A stretch of 60,051 bases of DNA from contig CABTZX010000007.1 of assembly GCA_902489445.1 (NCBI GenBank), positions 1 through 60,051 of the forward strand, read 5' to 3'. The translations under genes and the position numbers were made by a program. This document shows positions 51,610 through 60,051 of this stretch, piece by piece (position 1 is the first letter of the stretch; every line of letters starts with the position of its first letter). This stretch comes from an uncultured Bacteroidales bacterium (lineage in GTDB: Bacteria; Bacteroidota; Bacteroidia; Bacteroidales; Porphyromonadaceae). Below the pieces are notes generated by a model. The model was not told the origin of the DNA, did no database searches, and was given only the letters and a program-made list of their open reading frames with translations.

Positions 51610-53145
51610 TTAATGTCTAAAATGCCTGCGTCCGGTAAAGAGCATTGCTACGCCCAGTTCGTCGGCAGCTTCAATGCTTTCGCGGTCACGAATGGAGCCC
51701 CCAGGCTGAATAATGGCGGTAATACCTTCGTGCGCCGCAGCGGTTACACAATCGCCAAACGGGAAGAAGGCATCGCTTGCCATAACGGCTCCGTGCAAAT
51801 CAAATCCGTTACGCTTTGCTTTATCGATAGCTTGCTGCAGGGCTGCAATGCGCGAAGTTTGCCCAATACCGTTGGCAAGTAGCATACCATCCTTAGCCAA
51901 TGCGATGGCATTGCTCTTACAATGCTTGACCACCTTCATGGCAAAAAGCATATCGTCCGTTTCGGCTTGCGTGGCCGCCTTACGGGTTACAAGGTGATGT
52001 TCGGTATCGCTTACGGCATCGCGCTCCTGACACATCATGCCGTTTAGAGCACTGGTGTAGCACAAAGCGCTATCTACTGAGCCGATTTGCTTCAGTACAA
52101 TGCGTTTGCTCTTTTTAGCGAACAAATCAAGAGCTTCGGGAGCATAATCGGGAGCAATCAGTACTTCAAAGAACAGCTCCGAAACAGCTTTTGCCACTTC
52201 TTCGTCAATGGTTCGGTTGCAAATTAATATACCTCCGAACGCCGATTCCTTGTCCGCCCCATAGGCACGTCGCCACGCTTCTGCCACATTCTTGCCGAGG
52301 GCTATTCCGCATGGGTTCATATGCTTAATAACGGCAAAGCAGGGCGTATCCGGAAATTCGGCAATAAGCTGCATTGCGGCATCTACATCGCGCAGATTAT
52401 TATAGGAAAGTTCCTTTCCCTGAATCTGTTCGTAAAGCGGTTCCCGAGGCGGAAAGAAGTATCCTTTCTGATGCGGATTTTCGCCGTAACGAAGCGTTTG
52501 CGCCGCTCCCAATCCGTTGGGGTGGAGATCGGCTGTGGCCTCATCGCTTGCATTAAAATAGCCGCTTATTGCCTGGTCGTATGCAGCGATATGCATCAAA
52601 GCACGAGCCGCCATGCGGCGTCTATCCTCAAGGGTGAGTACCCCATTGGATGCTACCAGTGTTTGGCAGAAAGGTTCTATCTCAGCGCGTGAAGCGATTA
52701 CCGCTACATCCCGGTAGTTTTTGGCAGCGGCACGGATTAACGTAACCCCGCCAATATCGATTTTTTCGATGAGTTCCTCTTCGGAAGCACCCGCACGGAG
52801 TGCTTCCTCAAAGGGATACAGATCTACAATAACGAGGTCGATAGGTTTTAAGGCATACTGCTGCATTTCGGCTTGGTCGCCGGGATTATCCCGTCGCGCC
52901 AAAATTGCTCCACAAATTGCCGGATGCAACGTTTTAACGCGCCCCCCAAGTATGGAGGGGTAACCGGTCAGATCTTCCACTTTGCCGCAAGCATAGCCTG
53001 CTTCTTCAATAAAGCGTTGCGTACCACCGGTTGAAAGCATCTCAATTCCCATCGAATGGAGCGTTTTCAAGAGTGGCGCAAGCCCCTCTTTCCGATAAAC
53101 GGAAATGAGGGCTCGTGCTATTTTCCTATCTGTTTCGTTTGTCAT
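51610..53145 (-). CDS. purH: Bifunctional AICAR transformylase / IMP cyclohydrolase
   Basis: A 511-residue enzyme with an N-terminal MGS-like cyclohydrolase domain (S-T-G-G-T-Q-R-F, G-G-R-V-K-T-L-H-P) and a C-terminal transformylase domain (L-R-Y-G-E-N-P-H-Q-K, then V-V-K-H-C-K-S-N-A-I, G-Q-T-S-R-I-A-A). It performs the last two steps of IMP synthesis. The linkage to mreB is a known Bacteroidota arrangement. It starts 24 bp after mutB, so read-through from mutAB is possible. Confidence 0.96.
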   Translation of the reverse strand: MTNETDRKIARALISVYRKEGLAPLLKTLHSMGIEMLSTGGTQRFIEEAGYACGKVEDLTGYPSILGGRVKTLHPAICGAILARRDNPGDQAEMQQYALKPIDLVIVDLYPFEEALRAGASEEELIEKIDIGGVTLIRAAAKNYRDVAVIASRAEIEPFCQTLVASNGVLTLEDRRRMAARALMHIAAYDQAISGYFNASDEATADLHPNGLGAAQTLRYGENPHQKGYFFPPREPLYEQIQGKELSYNNLRDVDAAMQLIAEFPDTPCFAVIKHMNPCGIALGKNVAEAWRRAYGADKESAFGGILICNRTIDEEVAKAVSELFFEVLIAPDYAPEALDLFAKKSKRIVLKQIGSVDSALCYTSALNGMMCQERDAVSDTEHHLVTRKAATQAETDDMLFAMKVVKHCKSNAIALAKDGMLLANGIGQTSRIAALQQAIDKAKRNGFDLHGAVMASDAFFPFGDCVTAAAHEGITAIIQPGGSIRDRESIEAADELGVAMLFTGRRHFRH

Positions 53146-53169
53146 TTTCCAATTAGTTATACTATTAAG

Positions 53170-55326
53170 TTACGCGGTTGCCGCATCTTTGCCGAGGAGT
53201 AGTTCCAAGCACTTGCCTGCCGAATAGGCAACCGGAGTACCGGGCCCGAAGATGGCTGCTACGCCTGCCTTGTAGAGGAAGTCGTAGTCCTGAGCCGGAA
53301 TTACGCCTCCGGCGGTAACCATAATGTCTTCACGACCTAATTTCTTTAGTTCGGCAATTACCTGCGGAATGAGCGTTTTATGACCGGCAGCGAGCGAGCT
53401 GACGCCAAGTATATTCACGTCATTCTCTACGGCCTGACGAGCGGCTTCTTCCGGTGTTTGGAACAGCGGTCCCATATCCACGTCAAAGCCCACATCGGCA
53501 TAGCCGGTGGCTACTACCTTTGCGCCACGATCGTGCCCGTCCTGACCCATTTTGGCAATCATAATACGGGGTTGACGCCCTTCCTTTTCGGCAAATTCCT
53601 TTGCTAATGCGCTGGCATATGCAAAAGCCTTGTCTTGTCCCGATTCTTTTGAGTACACGCCTGATATGGTTCTAATTACCGCTTTATACCTACCCACTAC
53701 TTTTTCACACGCATCCGATATTTCGCCTAACGAAGCGCGCTTACCGGCTGCCTTTACCGCCAAATCGAGCAAATTGCCCTTATGCGTTTTTACGCATTCC
53801 GTAATAGCTTCCAAGGCTTCCTTTACTTCGGCTTCGTTCCGATCCTTACGCAATTCCTGCAAGCGTTCAACCTGCTGCGTACGTACGGCGCTATTGTCGA
53901 TTTCCAAAATATCGATGGGAGCTTCGTGTTCCAAACGATATTTATTAACCCCGATAATAACCTGCTGGTGCGAGTCGATTCGGGCTTGTGTACGAGCTGC
54001 CGCTTCCTCGATACGCATCTTGGGTAGACCCGTTTCGATCGCTTTAGCCATACCGCCCATCTCTTCAATTTCCTGAATATGAGCCCATGCGCTTTCCACC
54101 AATTGGTTGGTAAGCCGTTCCACGTAATAGGAGCCGCCCCATGGGTCGATGCCGCGGCACACTTGCGTTTCCTTTTGAATATAGATCTGTGTGTTACGTG
54201 CTATTCGTGCGGAAAAGTCCGTAGGCAAGGCGATTGCTTCGTCCAACGCATTGGTGTGCAGCGATTGCGTATGCCCCAAAACGGCTGCCATAGCTTCAAT
54301 ACAGGTGCGCCCTACATTGTTGAACGGGTCCTGTTCCGTTAGGGACCAACCCGAGGTCTGGCAGTGCGTACGGAGGGTCAAGCTCTTGGGGTTTTCGGCT
54401 CCAAAGCCCTTCACTATCTTAGCCCAAAGCATACGTGCGGCACGCATCTTGGCGATTTCCATAAAATGGTTCACCCCAATTCCCCAGAAGAAGGATAGGC
54501 GCGGAGCAAACTTATCCACCTCAATACCGGCATTAACTCCGGCGCGAAGGTATTCAATCCCGTCGCAGAGCGTGTATGCCATTTCGATGTCGGCGGTAGC
54601 GCCCGCTTCCTGCATATGGTAGCCGGAAATGGAGATTGAGTTGAACTTGGGCATATTCTGCGAGGTAAACTCGAATATGTCCGCAATAATACGCATCGAG
54701 AATTCAGGCGGGTAGATGTACGTATTACGCACCATAAATTCCTTCAGAATATCGTTTTGGATCGTTCCCGCCATTTCCGCCAAATTGGCTCCCTGCTCCA
54801 ACCCTGCATTGATGTAGAAGGCAAGGATGGGAAGCACGGCTCCGTTCATTGTCATGGATACGGACATCTTACCCAACGGAATTCCGTCGAACAGCACCTT
54901 CATATCCTCTAACGAGCAGATGGATACGCCTGCTTTACCCACATCTCCCACTACACGCGGATGATCCGCATCATAGCCACGGTGCGTAGGTAGGTCAAAG
55001 GCTACGGAAAGCCCCTTTTGCCCCGATGCCAAGTTACGCCGATAGAATGCATTTGATTCCTCAGCTGTAGAGAACCCGGCGTACTGGCGGATGGTCCACG
55101 GACGCAGCGGATACATAGCGCTGTACGGGCCACGCAGGAAAGGAGGCAATCCACTGCAGTAATCCAAGTGGTGCAGATCCTTAATATCCTCTTTTGTGTA
55201 TACCGGTTTAACGTCAATCAACTCTGCCGTATGCCAGAGAGCTTCTGCCGCAACCGCACTCGGTGTGCCCGCATTGTGCCCGGCACATCGGGCTTCTATA
55301 TTGATGTTGTTATAGTTAGGTTTCAT
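53170..55326 (-). CDS. mutB: Methylmalonyl-CoA mutase large (catalytic) subunit
   Basis: A 718-residue protein: an N-terminal TIM-barrel catalytic part with the R-Q-Y-A-G-F-S-T-A-E-E-S-N start, and a C-terminal cobalamin-binding domain with D-G-H-D-R-G (Asp596, His598), G-V-S-S-L and G-G-V-I-P. It interconverts succinyl-CoA and methylmalonyl-CoA with B12, a step to propionate. It overlaps the mutA stop by 4 bp (ATGA), so the subunits are made together. Confidence 0.97.
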   Translation of the reverse strand: MKPNYNNINIEARCAGHNAGTPSAVAAEALWHTAELIDVKPVYTKEDIKDLHHLDYCSGLPPFLRGPYSAMYPLRPWTIRQYAGFSTAEESNAFYRRNLASGQKGLSVAFDLPTHRGYDADHPRVVGDVGKAGVSICSLEDMKVLFDGIPLGKMSVSMTMNGAVLPILAFYINAGLEQGANLAEMAGTIQNDILKEFMVRNTYIYPPEFSMRIIADIFEFTSQNMPKFNSISISGYHMQEAGATADIEMAYTLCDGIEYLRAGVNAGIEVDKFAPRLSFFWGIGVNHFMEIAKMRAARMLWAKIVKGFGAENPKSLTLRTHCQTSGWSLTEQDPFNNVGRTCIEAMAAVLGHTQSLHTNALDEAIALPTDFSARIARNTQIYIQKETQVCRGIDPWGGSYYVERLTNQLVESAWAHIQEIEEMGGMAKAIETGLPKMRIEEAAARTQARIDSHQQVIIGVNKYRLEHEAPIDILEIDNSAVRTQQVERLQELRKDRNEAEVKEALEAITECVKTHKGNLLDLAVKAAGKRASLGEISDACEKVVGRYKAVIRTISGVYSKESGQDKAFAYASALAKEFAEKEGRQPRIMIAKMGQDGHDRGAKVVATGYADVGFDVDMGPLFQTPEEAARQAVENDVNILGVSSLAAGHKTLIPQVIAELKKLGREDIMVTAGGVIPAQDYDFLYKAGVAAIFGPGTPVAYSAGKCLELLLGKDAATA

Positions 55327-57212
55327 GCTTCTTCGATACCAAAATGCTTGTTAAACTCTTGCAGAGTAGCCAACACGTCACTTTTAACGTGTACAAAGTA
55401 GCGTATACCCAAAGCCTTCAAATCGTCCGTGCAGGCAGGATTGCCGGCAATTACCAACGGAACCTTTCCGTCAATTAACTTGAATGCTTCCGGAGCATAC
55501 TGAGCATACTCGTCGTCACTGGAGCAGAGCACAATTATATCGGCTTTTTTGTCCAGTGCTTCCTTTACGCCTGCTTCTACCGTTTCAAAGCCCAAATTAT
55601 CAATGAGCTTGTAGCCGGCGCAACCGAAAAAGTTTCCGGCAAACTGGCTCCGCGCCAAACGCATGGCGAGGTTCCCTATGGTAAGCATGAATACAACAGG
55701 TTGGTGCTTTTGCCCTTCCGTAGCCAAACGGAGCGACTCGAATGCGGATGCTCCCCGGCTAAGGTCTAATGCGGTAGTGGTGCCTTCCTTGCTGTGATCC
55801 TGTCCGCAGCAATGCCCCTCAGCGCAAGCGGATTGATCCACTTTCGCTTTAATGGTTTCGGTGAAGTTGGGGAACTCGTTGGTACCCAACAAAGTTTCCT
55901 TACGTTTGGCAATCGCTTCGTGCCGTTTGGCATTAGAGGCGTTGATGCGTTCCTGTATCTTACCGCTTTCCGCTTGTTGAGCGAATCCACCGGCGGCATC
56001 AATTTCCAAAAAGATGCTCCACGATTGTTTCGCTACCTTATCGGTCAGCACTTCCACGTAGTAGGAGCCGGCTGCCGGATCCAAAACCTTATCAAAATGG
56101 CTTTCTTCCTTGAGCAGCAGTTGCTGGTTCCTTGCCAAACGGCGACTAAAATCGTCCGTTGTGCCGTAGGGTGTATCGAAGGGGGTGACCGAAATTGCAT
56201 CCACACCCGCCAAAGCGGCACTCATTGTTTCCGTTTGGCTCCGCAACAGATTTACGTAACTATCGTAACGCGTCTGGTTCCACGTTGAGCTAACGGCGTG
56301 CTGATAGATTTTGGCGCAATCGCCCTTGTATTCGTCGCCACTTCCGTGGGATGCCACTATTTCCGCCCACAACCAACGTGCAGCGCGGTATTTGGCTATT
56401 TCCATAAAGTAGTTGGACGAGGTGCCGAAGTTGAAGTGTATGCGTTTTGCAGCCTCTTCCACGGCGTAACCCGCTTCAATCAGCGTATCCAGCAAACAAG
56501 CACCCCACGCTAATGCGCAGCCCAATTCCTCCGTAATATAAGCTCCGGCGAAATTGAACAACTGAGCTTCCACCGCTAAAACGCGCATAGAGGGAAGTTC
56601 TTTGGCGGCATCCATCACAGCAAGAATTTCCTTATTCCGCTCCGTATAGACGCGACCTTTCACCAATTCGCGCTTGAACGGATTGTAGTTCACACATCCG
56701 TGAATTTTGGAAGCATCACAGCCGCGTGCCTTTACCACTTGCGCAAAGACCTTCAAAAGAGCTGCCGCCTTTGCCATGCAACAGGTGAAACAGATTTCAA
56801 TAGCGGTCAGTTCGATATTTTTCAGCAGCCTTTCCATTGAGGCGGTTTCGATCCACTCGTCTTTTACTACAAAACAGAGCGAATCAACCCCTTTTTCCAA
56901 AATATCCAATGCTTCTTTGTTGGCTGCCTCGGGCGTTGCCCCCGATACGCTTTGACGCACGTACCATTCGTTGTTATTACGCGTAGAACGTATATAGGGG
57001 AACGTGTTGGGCGCTACATCAAGATGCGTTAACCCTTCCAAATCCTCCCGCCTATAGAACGGCTCTACGGTAAAGCCTTCACCGGTGCGCCAAACAAGCT
57101 TTTTGTCGTAAGGCGCCCCTTTAAGGTCGGTGGTTATCTTTGCTTTCCATTCCTCCGTTGTTATCGGCGGAAACTCGGCAAAGAAGTTCCGGTCTTCCTT
57201 TTGTGTTGCCAT
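55323..57212 (-). CDS. mutA: Methylmalonyl-CoA mutase small subunit
   Basis: A 629-residue homologue of MutB. The TIM-barrel part is recognisable (T-R-N-N-N-E-W-Y-V-R-Q-S-V-S-G-A-T-P-E), but the C-terminal B12-like domain lacks the D-x-H-x-x-G motif, as expected for the non-cofactor-binding subunit. A Cys/His-rich insertion (A-E-G-H-C-C-G-Q-D-H) lies between the two domains. The intergenic upstream region of 142 bp shows no cobalamin riboswitch features and no perfect TAnnTTTG; TACTTTG, one base shorter, is at about 57265. Confidence 0.95.
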   Translation of the reverse strand: MATQKEDRNFFAEFPPITTEEWKAKITTDLKGAPYDKKLVWRTGEGFTVEPFYRREDLEGLTHLDVAPNTFPYIRSTRNNNEWYVRQSVSGATPEAANKEALDILEKGVDSLCFVVKDEWIETASMERLLKNIELTAIEICFTCCMAKAAALLKVFAQVVKARGCDASKIHGCVNYNPFKRELVKGRVYTERNKEILAVMDAAKELPSMRVLAVEAQLFNFAGAYITEELGCALAWGACLLDTLIEAGYAVEEAAKRIHFNFGTSSNYFMEIAKYRAARWLWAEIVASHGSGDEYKGDCAKIYQHAVSSTWNQTRYDSYVNLLRSQTETMSAALAGVDAISVTPFDTPYGTTDDFSRRLARNQQLLLKEESHFDKVLDPAAGSYYVEVLTDKVAKQSWSIFLEIDAAGGFAQQAESGKIQERINASNAKRHEAIAKRKETLLGTNEFPNFTETIKAKVDQSACAEGHCCGQDHSKEGTTTALDLSRGASAFESLRLATEGQKHQPVVFMLTIGNLAMRLARSQFAGNFFGCAGYKLIDNLGFETVEAGVKEALDKKADIIVLCSSDDEYAQYAPEAFKLIDGKVPLVIAGNPACTDDLKALGIRYFVHVKSDVLATLQEFNKHFGIEEA

Positions 57213-57354
57213 TTCGTTGTTGCTTTATTACTGTTACTTACTTTGTCTTTCTCTTCAACTTGCAAAGTAAACAAATTCACGGCAAAGAAGCTAATCCTAA
57301 AAAACGGCATTCTTATCCGTGCCACAGCTATTGAGCAAAGCGTTCCTTCGCGTC

Positions 57355-59676
57355 CTACAAAATCGGTCTTTCCGTGTTGAGGGTTGCCGCCCGCTCCGTT
57401 TTAATCGGTTTGAGTGCATCTCCAGCGGAAAACGAATACGAAGCGGTAAACACGATACGTGTTTGTGGGGAGCGGTCGATGCGGAGCAACTCAGTGCCGT
57501 TCCCCGTTCTCATAACGAGGGTGTCGTCATTATTAATAAGATTGTTTACCGTTATGCTCAACTGCAACCGATCTTTCAGCAACGAGGCATAACAACCCAT
57601 ATCCAATCCGTATTTTGCCCCGATCGTATAGCCCAATCGCTTTTGTGCCGTTTCGCCCGAGAAAGCAACGGTCAAGCCCAACCATTTGGTGAGCGTGAAC
57701 TGATGGGTAGTAGAGCCGCCTACCATAAAACTCTGCACGCTTTCGTTCGGCATCCATTCGCGGTCGTAACGGAAGTAGAGCGTGTTGTTGGTGCGCCAAA
57801 AGGGGAACAGCGTTTTGCTGAAACCGGTGGAGGCGTAGTGCGCCCATTGGGTGCCCACATTGTCCGGTTTGGTGTAAAACAGATCGGGCGCGCTATCGTC
57901 CCGATGGGTCATAATCCGAATGATGTTTCGTCCGTACCGCACCCGATAGGTAAAGCTCCAATCCCGGTTGAGGTAGTAATTGAGTTCACCTTCGTCAAAT
58001 GTTTCCTGACGGAGTTGGCGATTCCCGATGCTGTACAGGTTCGCCGTTTGATAGGTAGCCACAGGCGAATAGTACCCATAGTTGGGCAACGAGAAGAAAT
58101 GCCGATACGACAATCCTATCCCCGATGCCTTTTCCCGATTAATCATATACTGCAGTAGCAGATTGGGGTACAGTCCGTAGTTAGGCACGGTGTAGTCTAA
58201 CTTGGGGTTCAGTACATCGCGATAGTGCATTATGGTGGTTTGGTACCGTAAGCCGGCTTGCAGGTAGAGCTGTTTGGTCAGCATCTTGCTGTACTCTACG
58301 TAGGGCGAAAAGTCAAAGCCCGACAGGGTGAACCGCCGCTCCCTGAGTTGCGCCAGTAAGGGATTGCCGATACCGGTGGCTTCGTTGTAATCCGAGCCAT
58401 AGGCATAGGCAATACCCGCTGCGAGCGTATGCCCTCCGGCAAAGGTGAGTGAAGCGCGCGGATGAAAACTAAGGTAGTGTCGTCGGTTTGTACTCTGTGC
58501 ATTCTCATCGCTGTTCATAACGTAGTAGGCACCGGAGTTATCTCGGGAGTGACTATAGGTCAGTGTAGAGGCAATGGTCATTCCTTCATACACATTCAGT
58601 CGCCCCTGATAACTTACGCCACCATTCAAATTCAGGCTTTGCAGGCGATACCCTTGGGTCAGTATGGGCTCCTTTTGCTCGTTCCTATTAATGGTTTCCT
58701 TTTTGGGGCAACTATACGTTACCCCACCAAAAGCACCTAAGGCGTGTTGCTTATTGATTTGGTACCGCAGCCCGAAGTTATCCAGTACCGCGTACTCTTT
58801 TTTCTCACTTTCAGCAGTCGTGATGGTTGGCACGGCATCGCTTTCGTAGCGATCCTGCCGCTCATATATAGTGGTATAGCGTCCTCCGCCACCCCGCAGC
58901 GTATTATAGAGGGATACTTTGGCTTTTTGATATTGCAAAAAGAGCACAGGCCCCACATCCACAACGCCCAATTCATCAAACTGTACGGGCAAGCTGACGG
59001 AGCCGAGCAAGCCCTCCTGTTCCTTCAGGGTAATCATCAGGATACCCCCCTTGATATGCTTCCCGAAAGTGACCCCCGGATTGGGAATTACCTCGATGTG
59101 ATCCACCATAGACGGGGGAATTGCGTTGAGTTGCTCCGGAGTGATCGCCTGATCGCCAATGTAGATCAAATTATCCTCTTTGCCGTTGATCACCAATTGA
59201 TTGCTGTGCACCTCTACGCCCGGTACAAACCGCAGCACCTCCGACATGGTTTTGCCCTTAGTAACCGGATTGCCTTTGAACCGAACGCGTATATTGCCGT
59301 TCGGTTGCAGCTTGGTGTGCTTAGCAACCACTTGCACTTCCGATAACTCGATAACGTTTTCCTCTAACGTGAGGTTTTTTTCCGTCTTAGGCTGTGCAAT
59401 AGTAATCTCCTCGCTCAACATTTTGTAACCAATAAAGCGTACTTCCATCCGATAGGTACCTGCTTTGCTTAACGTAAAGCGATAATTGCCGCGAACATCA
59501 CTCACCGTACCGAGCAGCTGTGTATCTGCGCTATCGCTCTTTAGCGTGAGCGTGGCGCCCGGTATATGCGTTCCGTCACTCGTTGCGACGAATCCCCTCA
59601 ATTCATAAGAAGCTTCCTGCGCACCGAGCGATAGGCAGAGCATTACGAGCATCAGAGTAAGTAGCAGTTTTTTCAT
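57355..59676 (-). CDS. TonB-receptor-like outer-membrane beta-barrel protein
   Basis: A 773-residue protein: signal peptide (MKKLLLTLMLVMLCLSLG-A-Q), carboxypeptidase-regulatory-like domain (E-L-R-G-F-V-A-T-S-D-G-T-H-I-P-G-A-T, about 24-105), a plug-like domain (V-L-R-F-V-P-G-V-E-V, then I-E-V-I-P-N-P-G), and a barrel ending near V-F-T-A-S-Y-S-F-S-A with an extra 25-residue Lys/Arg/Thr tail (D-A-L-K-P-I-K-T-E-R). It fits the outer-membrane beta-barrel family (PF14905-like) rather than classic SusC. Ligand unknown. The tail beyond the last strand is unusual. Upstream are two TAnnTTTG elements and a decamer array. Confidence 0.85.
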   Translation of the reverse strand: MKKLLLTLMLVMLCLSLGAQEASYELRGFVATSDGTHIPGATLTLKSDSADTQLLGTVSDVRGNYRFTLSKAGTYRMEVRFIGYKMLSEEITIAQPKTEKNLTLEENVIELSEVQVVAKHTKLQPNGNIRVRFKGNPVTKGKTMSEVLRFVPGVEVHSNQLVINGKEDNLIYIGDQAITPEQLNAIPPSMVDHIEVIPNPGVTFGKHIKGGILMITLKEQEGLLGSVSLPVQFDELGVVDVGPVLFLQYQKAKVSLYNTLRGGGGRYTTIYERQDRYESDAVPTITTAESEKKEYAVLDNFGLRYQINKQHALGAFGGVTYSCPKKETINRNEQKEPILTQGYRLQSLNLNGGVSYQGRLNVYEGMTIASTLTYSHSRDNSGAYYVMNSDENAQSTNRRHYLSFHPRASLTFAGGHTLAAGIAYAYGSDYNEATGIGNPLLAQLRERRFTLSGFDFSPYVEYSKMLTKQLYLQAGLRYQTTIMHYRDVLNPKLDYTVPNYGLYPNLLLQYMINREKASGIGLSYRHFFSLPNYGYYSPVATYQTANLYSIGNRQLRQETFDEGELNYYLNRDWSFTYRVRYGRNIIRIMTHRDDSAPDLFYTKPDNVGTQWAHYASTGFSKTLFPFWRTNNTLYFRYDREWMPNESVQSFMVGGSTTHQFTLTKWLGLTVAFSGETAQKRLGYTIGAKYGLDMGCYASLLKDRLQLSITVNNLINNDDTLVMRTGNGTELLRIDRSPQTRIVFTASYSFSAGDALKPIKTERAATLNTERPIL

Positions 59677-59929
59677 ATTTCAGTGTTGTTTTCTTTTATG
59701 GTGTTGTCTCCTTTTATGGTGTTGTCCCCTGCATAGGAATAGATACCGCGCTTTGACGAGGTGCCGATGTAACAAACATACCGGACATAAACGCCTTGAA
59801 CCTTCGCGCCTGCTGCTTCCTCCATTCCTGTATAGCCGTGCAACGAAAGCACCGGAGCAACGAATCGTTTTGTTCCTAATTTATTTCAGTAATATCTATA
59901 CTTATGTAGTTAATTCCCTTATCGCCCTG

Positions 59930-59937
59930 CAAATATA
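59930..59937 (-). promoter_or_regulatory. TAnnTTTG promoter, proximal, for the receptor at 57355
   Basis: TATATTTG on the minus strand, about 254 bp before the ATG at 59676. Confidence 0.45.
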
Positions 59938-59943
59938 CGCAAT

Positions 59944-60051
59944 AGCGATGGTGCAAAGGTAGCACACGGCATAACCCCCAAGTGTATTAAAGTGTATCAA
60001 ACTGTATCGAAGTGTATCGTAACGTATCCTAACGTATTAAACTGTATCGAA
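59944..60051 (-). repeat. Right copy of the 108-bp inverted repeat with decamer array and promoter
   Basis: Reverse complement of 7926-8033 with 3 mismatches. Contains GATAC-type decamers (about 59980-60051, running off the window) and TACCTTTG. The intergenic stretch 59677-59943 between it and the receptor gene holds no gene. Confidence 0.9.
59954..59961 (-). promoter_or_regulatory. TAnnTTTG promoter, distal, at the end of the decamer array
   Basis: TACCTTTG on the minus strand in the same context as at 8016 (GCCGTGTGC before, CACC after). Confidence 0.6.

Noticed and set aside
57213..57354. Cobalamin riboswitch upstream of mutA
   Set aside because: The gap is only 142 bp and contains no B12-box-like sequence or long paired structure that I can see.

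Overview
The window reads as a chromosomal segment of a Bacteroidota bacterium, most likely Porphyromonas or a close relative. Supporting evidence is a protein with a type IX secretion C-terminal sorting domain, a MurF-Alr fusion, TonB-linked carboxypeptidase-regulatory-like receptors, an enlarged NusB, the two-gene methylmalonyl-CoA mutase mutA-mutB, a purH-mreBCD-PBP2-rodA cluster, and many promoters with the Bacteroidota -7 element TAnnTTTG. No phage, insertion sequence, CRISPR array or secondary-metabolite cluster was seen. The genus is inference.

Layout. 1-632 is repeat-rich and leads into a GSCFA gene that converges on a TonB receptor. 4189-7025 holds an M23/LysM peptidase and der. 7035-8471 holds a DUF4248 gene, a long phased repeat and a repeat-built ORF. 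8477-16059 is a minus-strand envelope operon: lipoprotein, outer-membrane protein, uppS, bamA, two Skp/OmpH genes and a FabK-like gene. 16263-17918 is tRNA-Glu, rpsT, tRNA-Glu and nusB. 18127-24941 has a glycosyltransferase and the murF-alr, dnaG, rlmI operon. 25133-36435 has a YihY protein, an aromatic-rich secreted protein, a FadL-like porin, cdd, groES-groEL, a type IX secreted protein and a small outer-membrane protein. 36864-39676 is yceD-rpmF-fabH-era. 39677-44170 has repeats, three tRNAs, ribH, a TPR protein and a small membrane-stress operon. 44285-45798 is entirely repeats. 45799-53145 is purH plus the cell-shape cluster. 53170-57212 is mutB-mutA, and the window ends with a second TonB-type receptor.

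The genes are mostly housekeeping: envelope assembly (bamA, skp, uppS, the mre/rod genes, murF-alr, M23), translation and ribosome assembly (der, era, rpsT, rpmF, rlmI, tRNAs), fatty acid synthesis (fabH, fabK-like), protein folding (groESL) and propionate-type metabolism (mutAB).

The unusual content lies between the genes. Two families of helically phased short repeats recur. (1) Tandem 22-bp units appear at nine places, often exactly four units, and in one case hold 22-bp register for about 680 bp with a 154-bp (7 x 22) higher-order period. (2) Ten-bp units run up to 38 in a row, always ordered ATCGG-type, then GATAA-type, then GATAC-type, and four arrays end 16-20 bp before a TAnnTTTG promoter. 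Two copies of the second module form a 108-bp near-perfect inverted repeat spanning most of the window. These systems are the best candidates for something undescribed.
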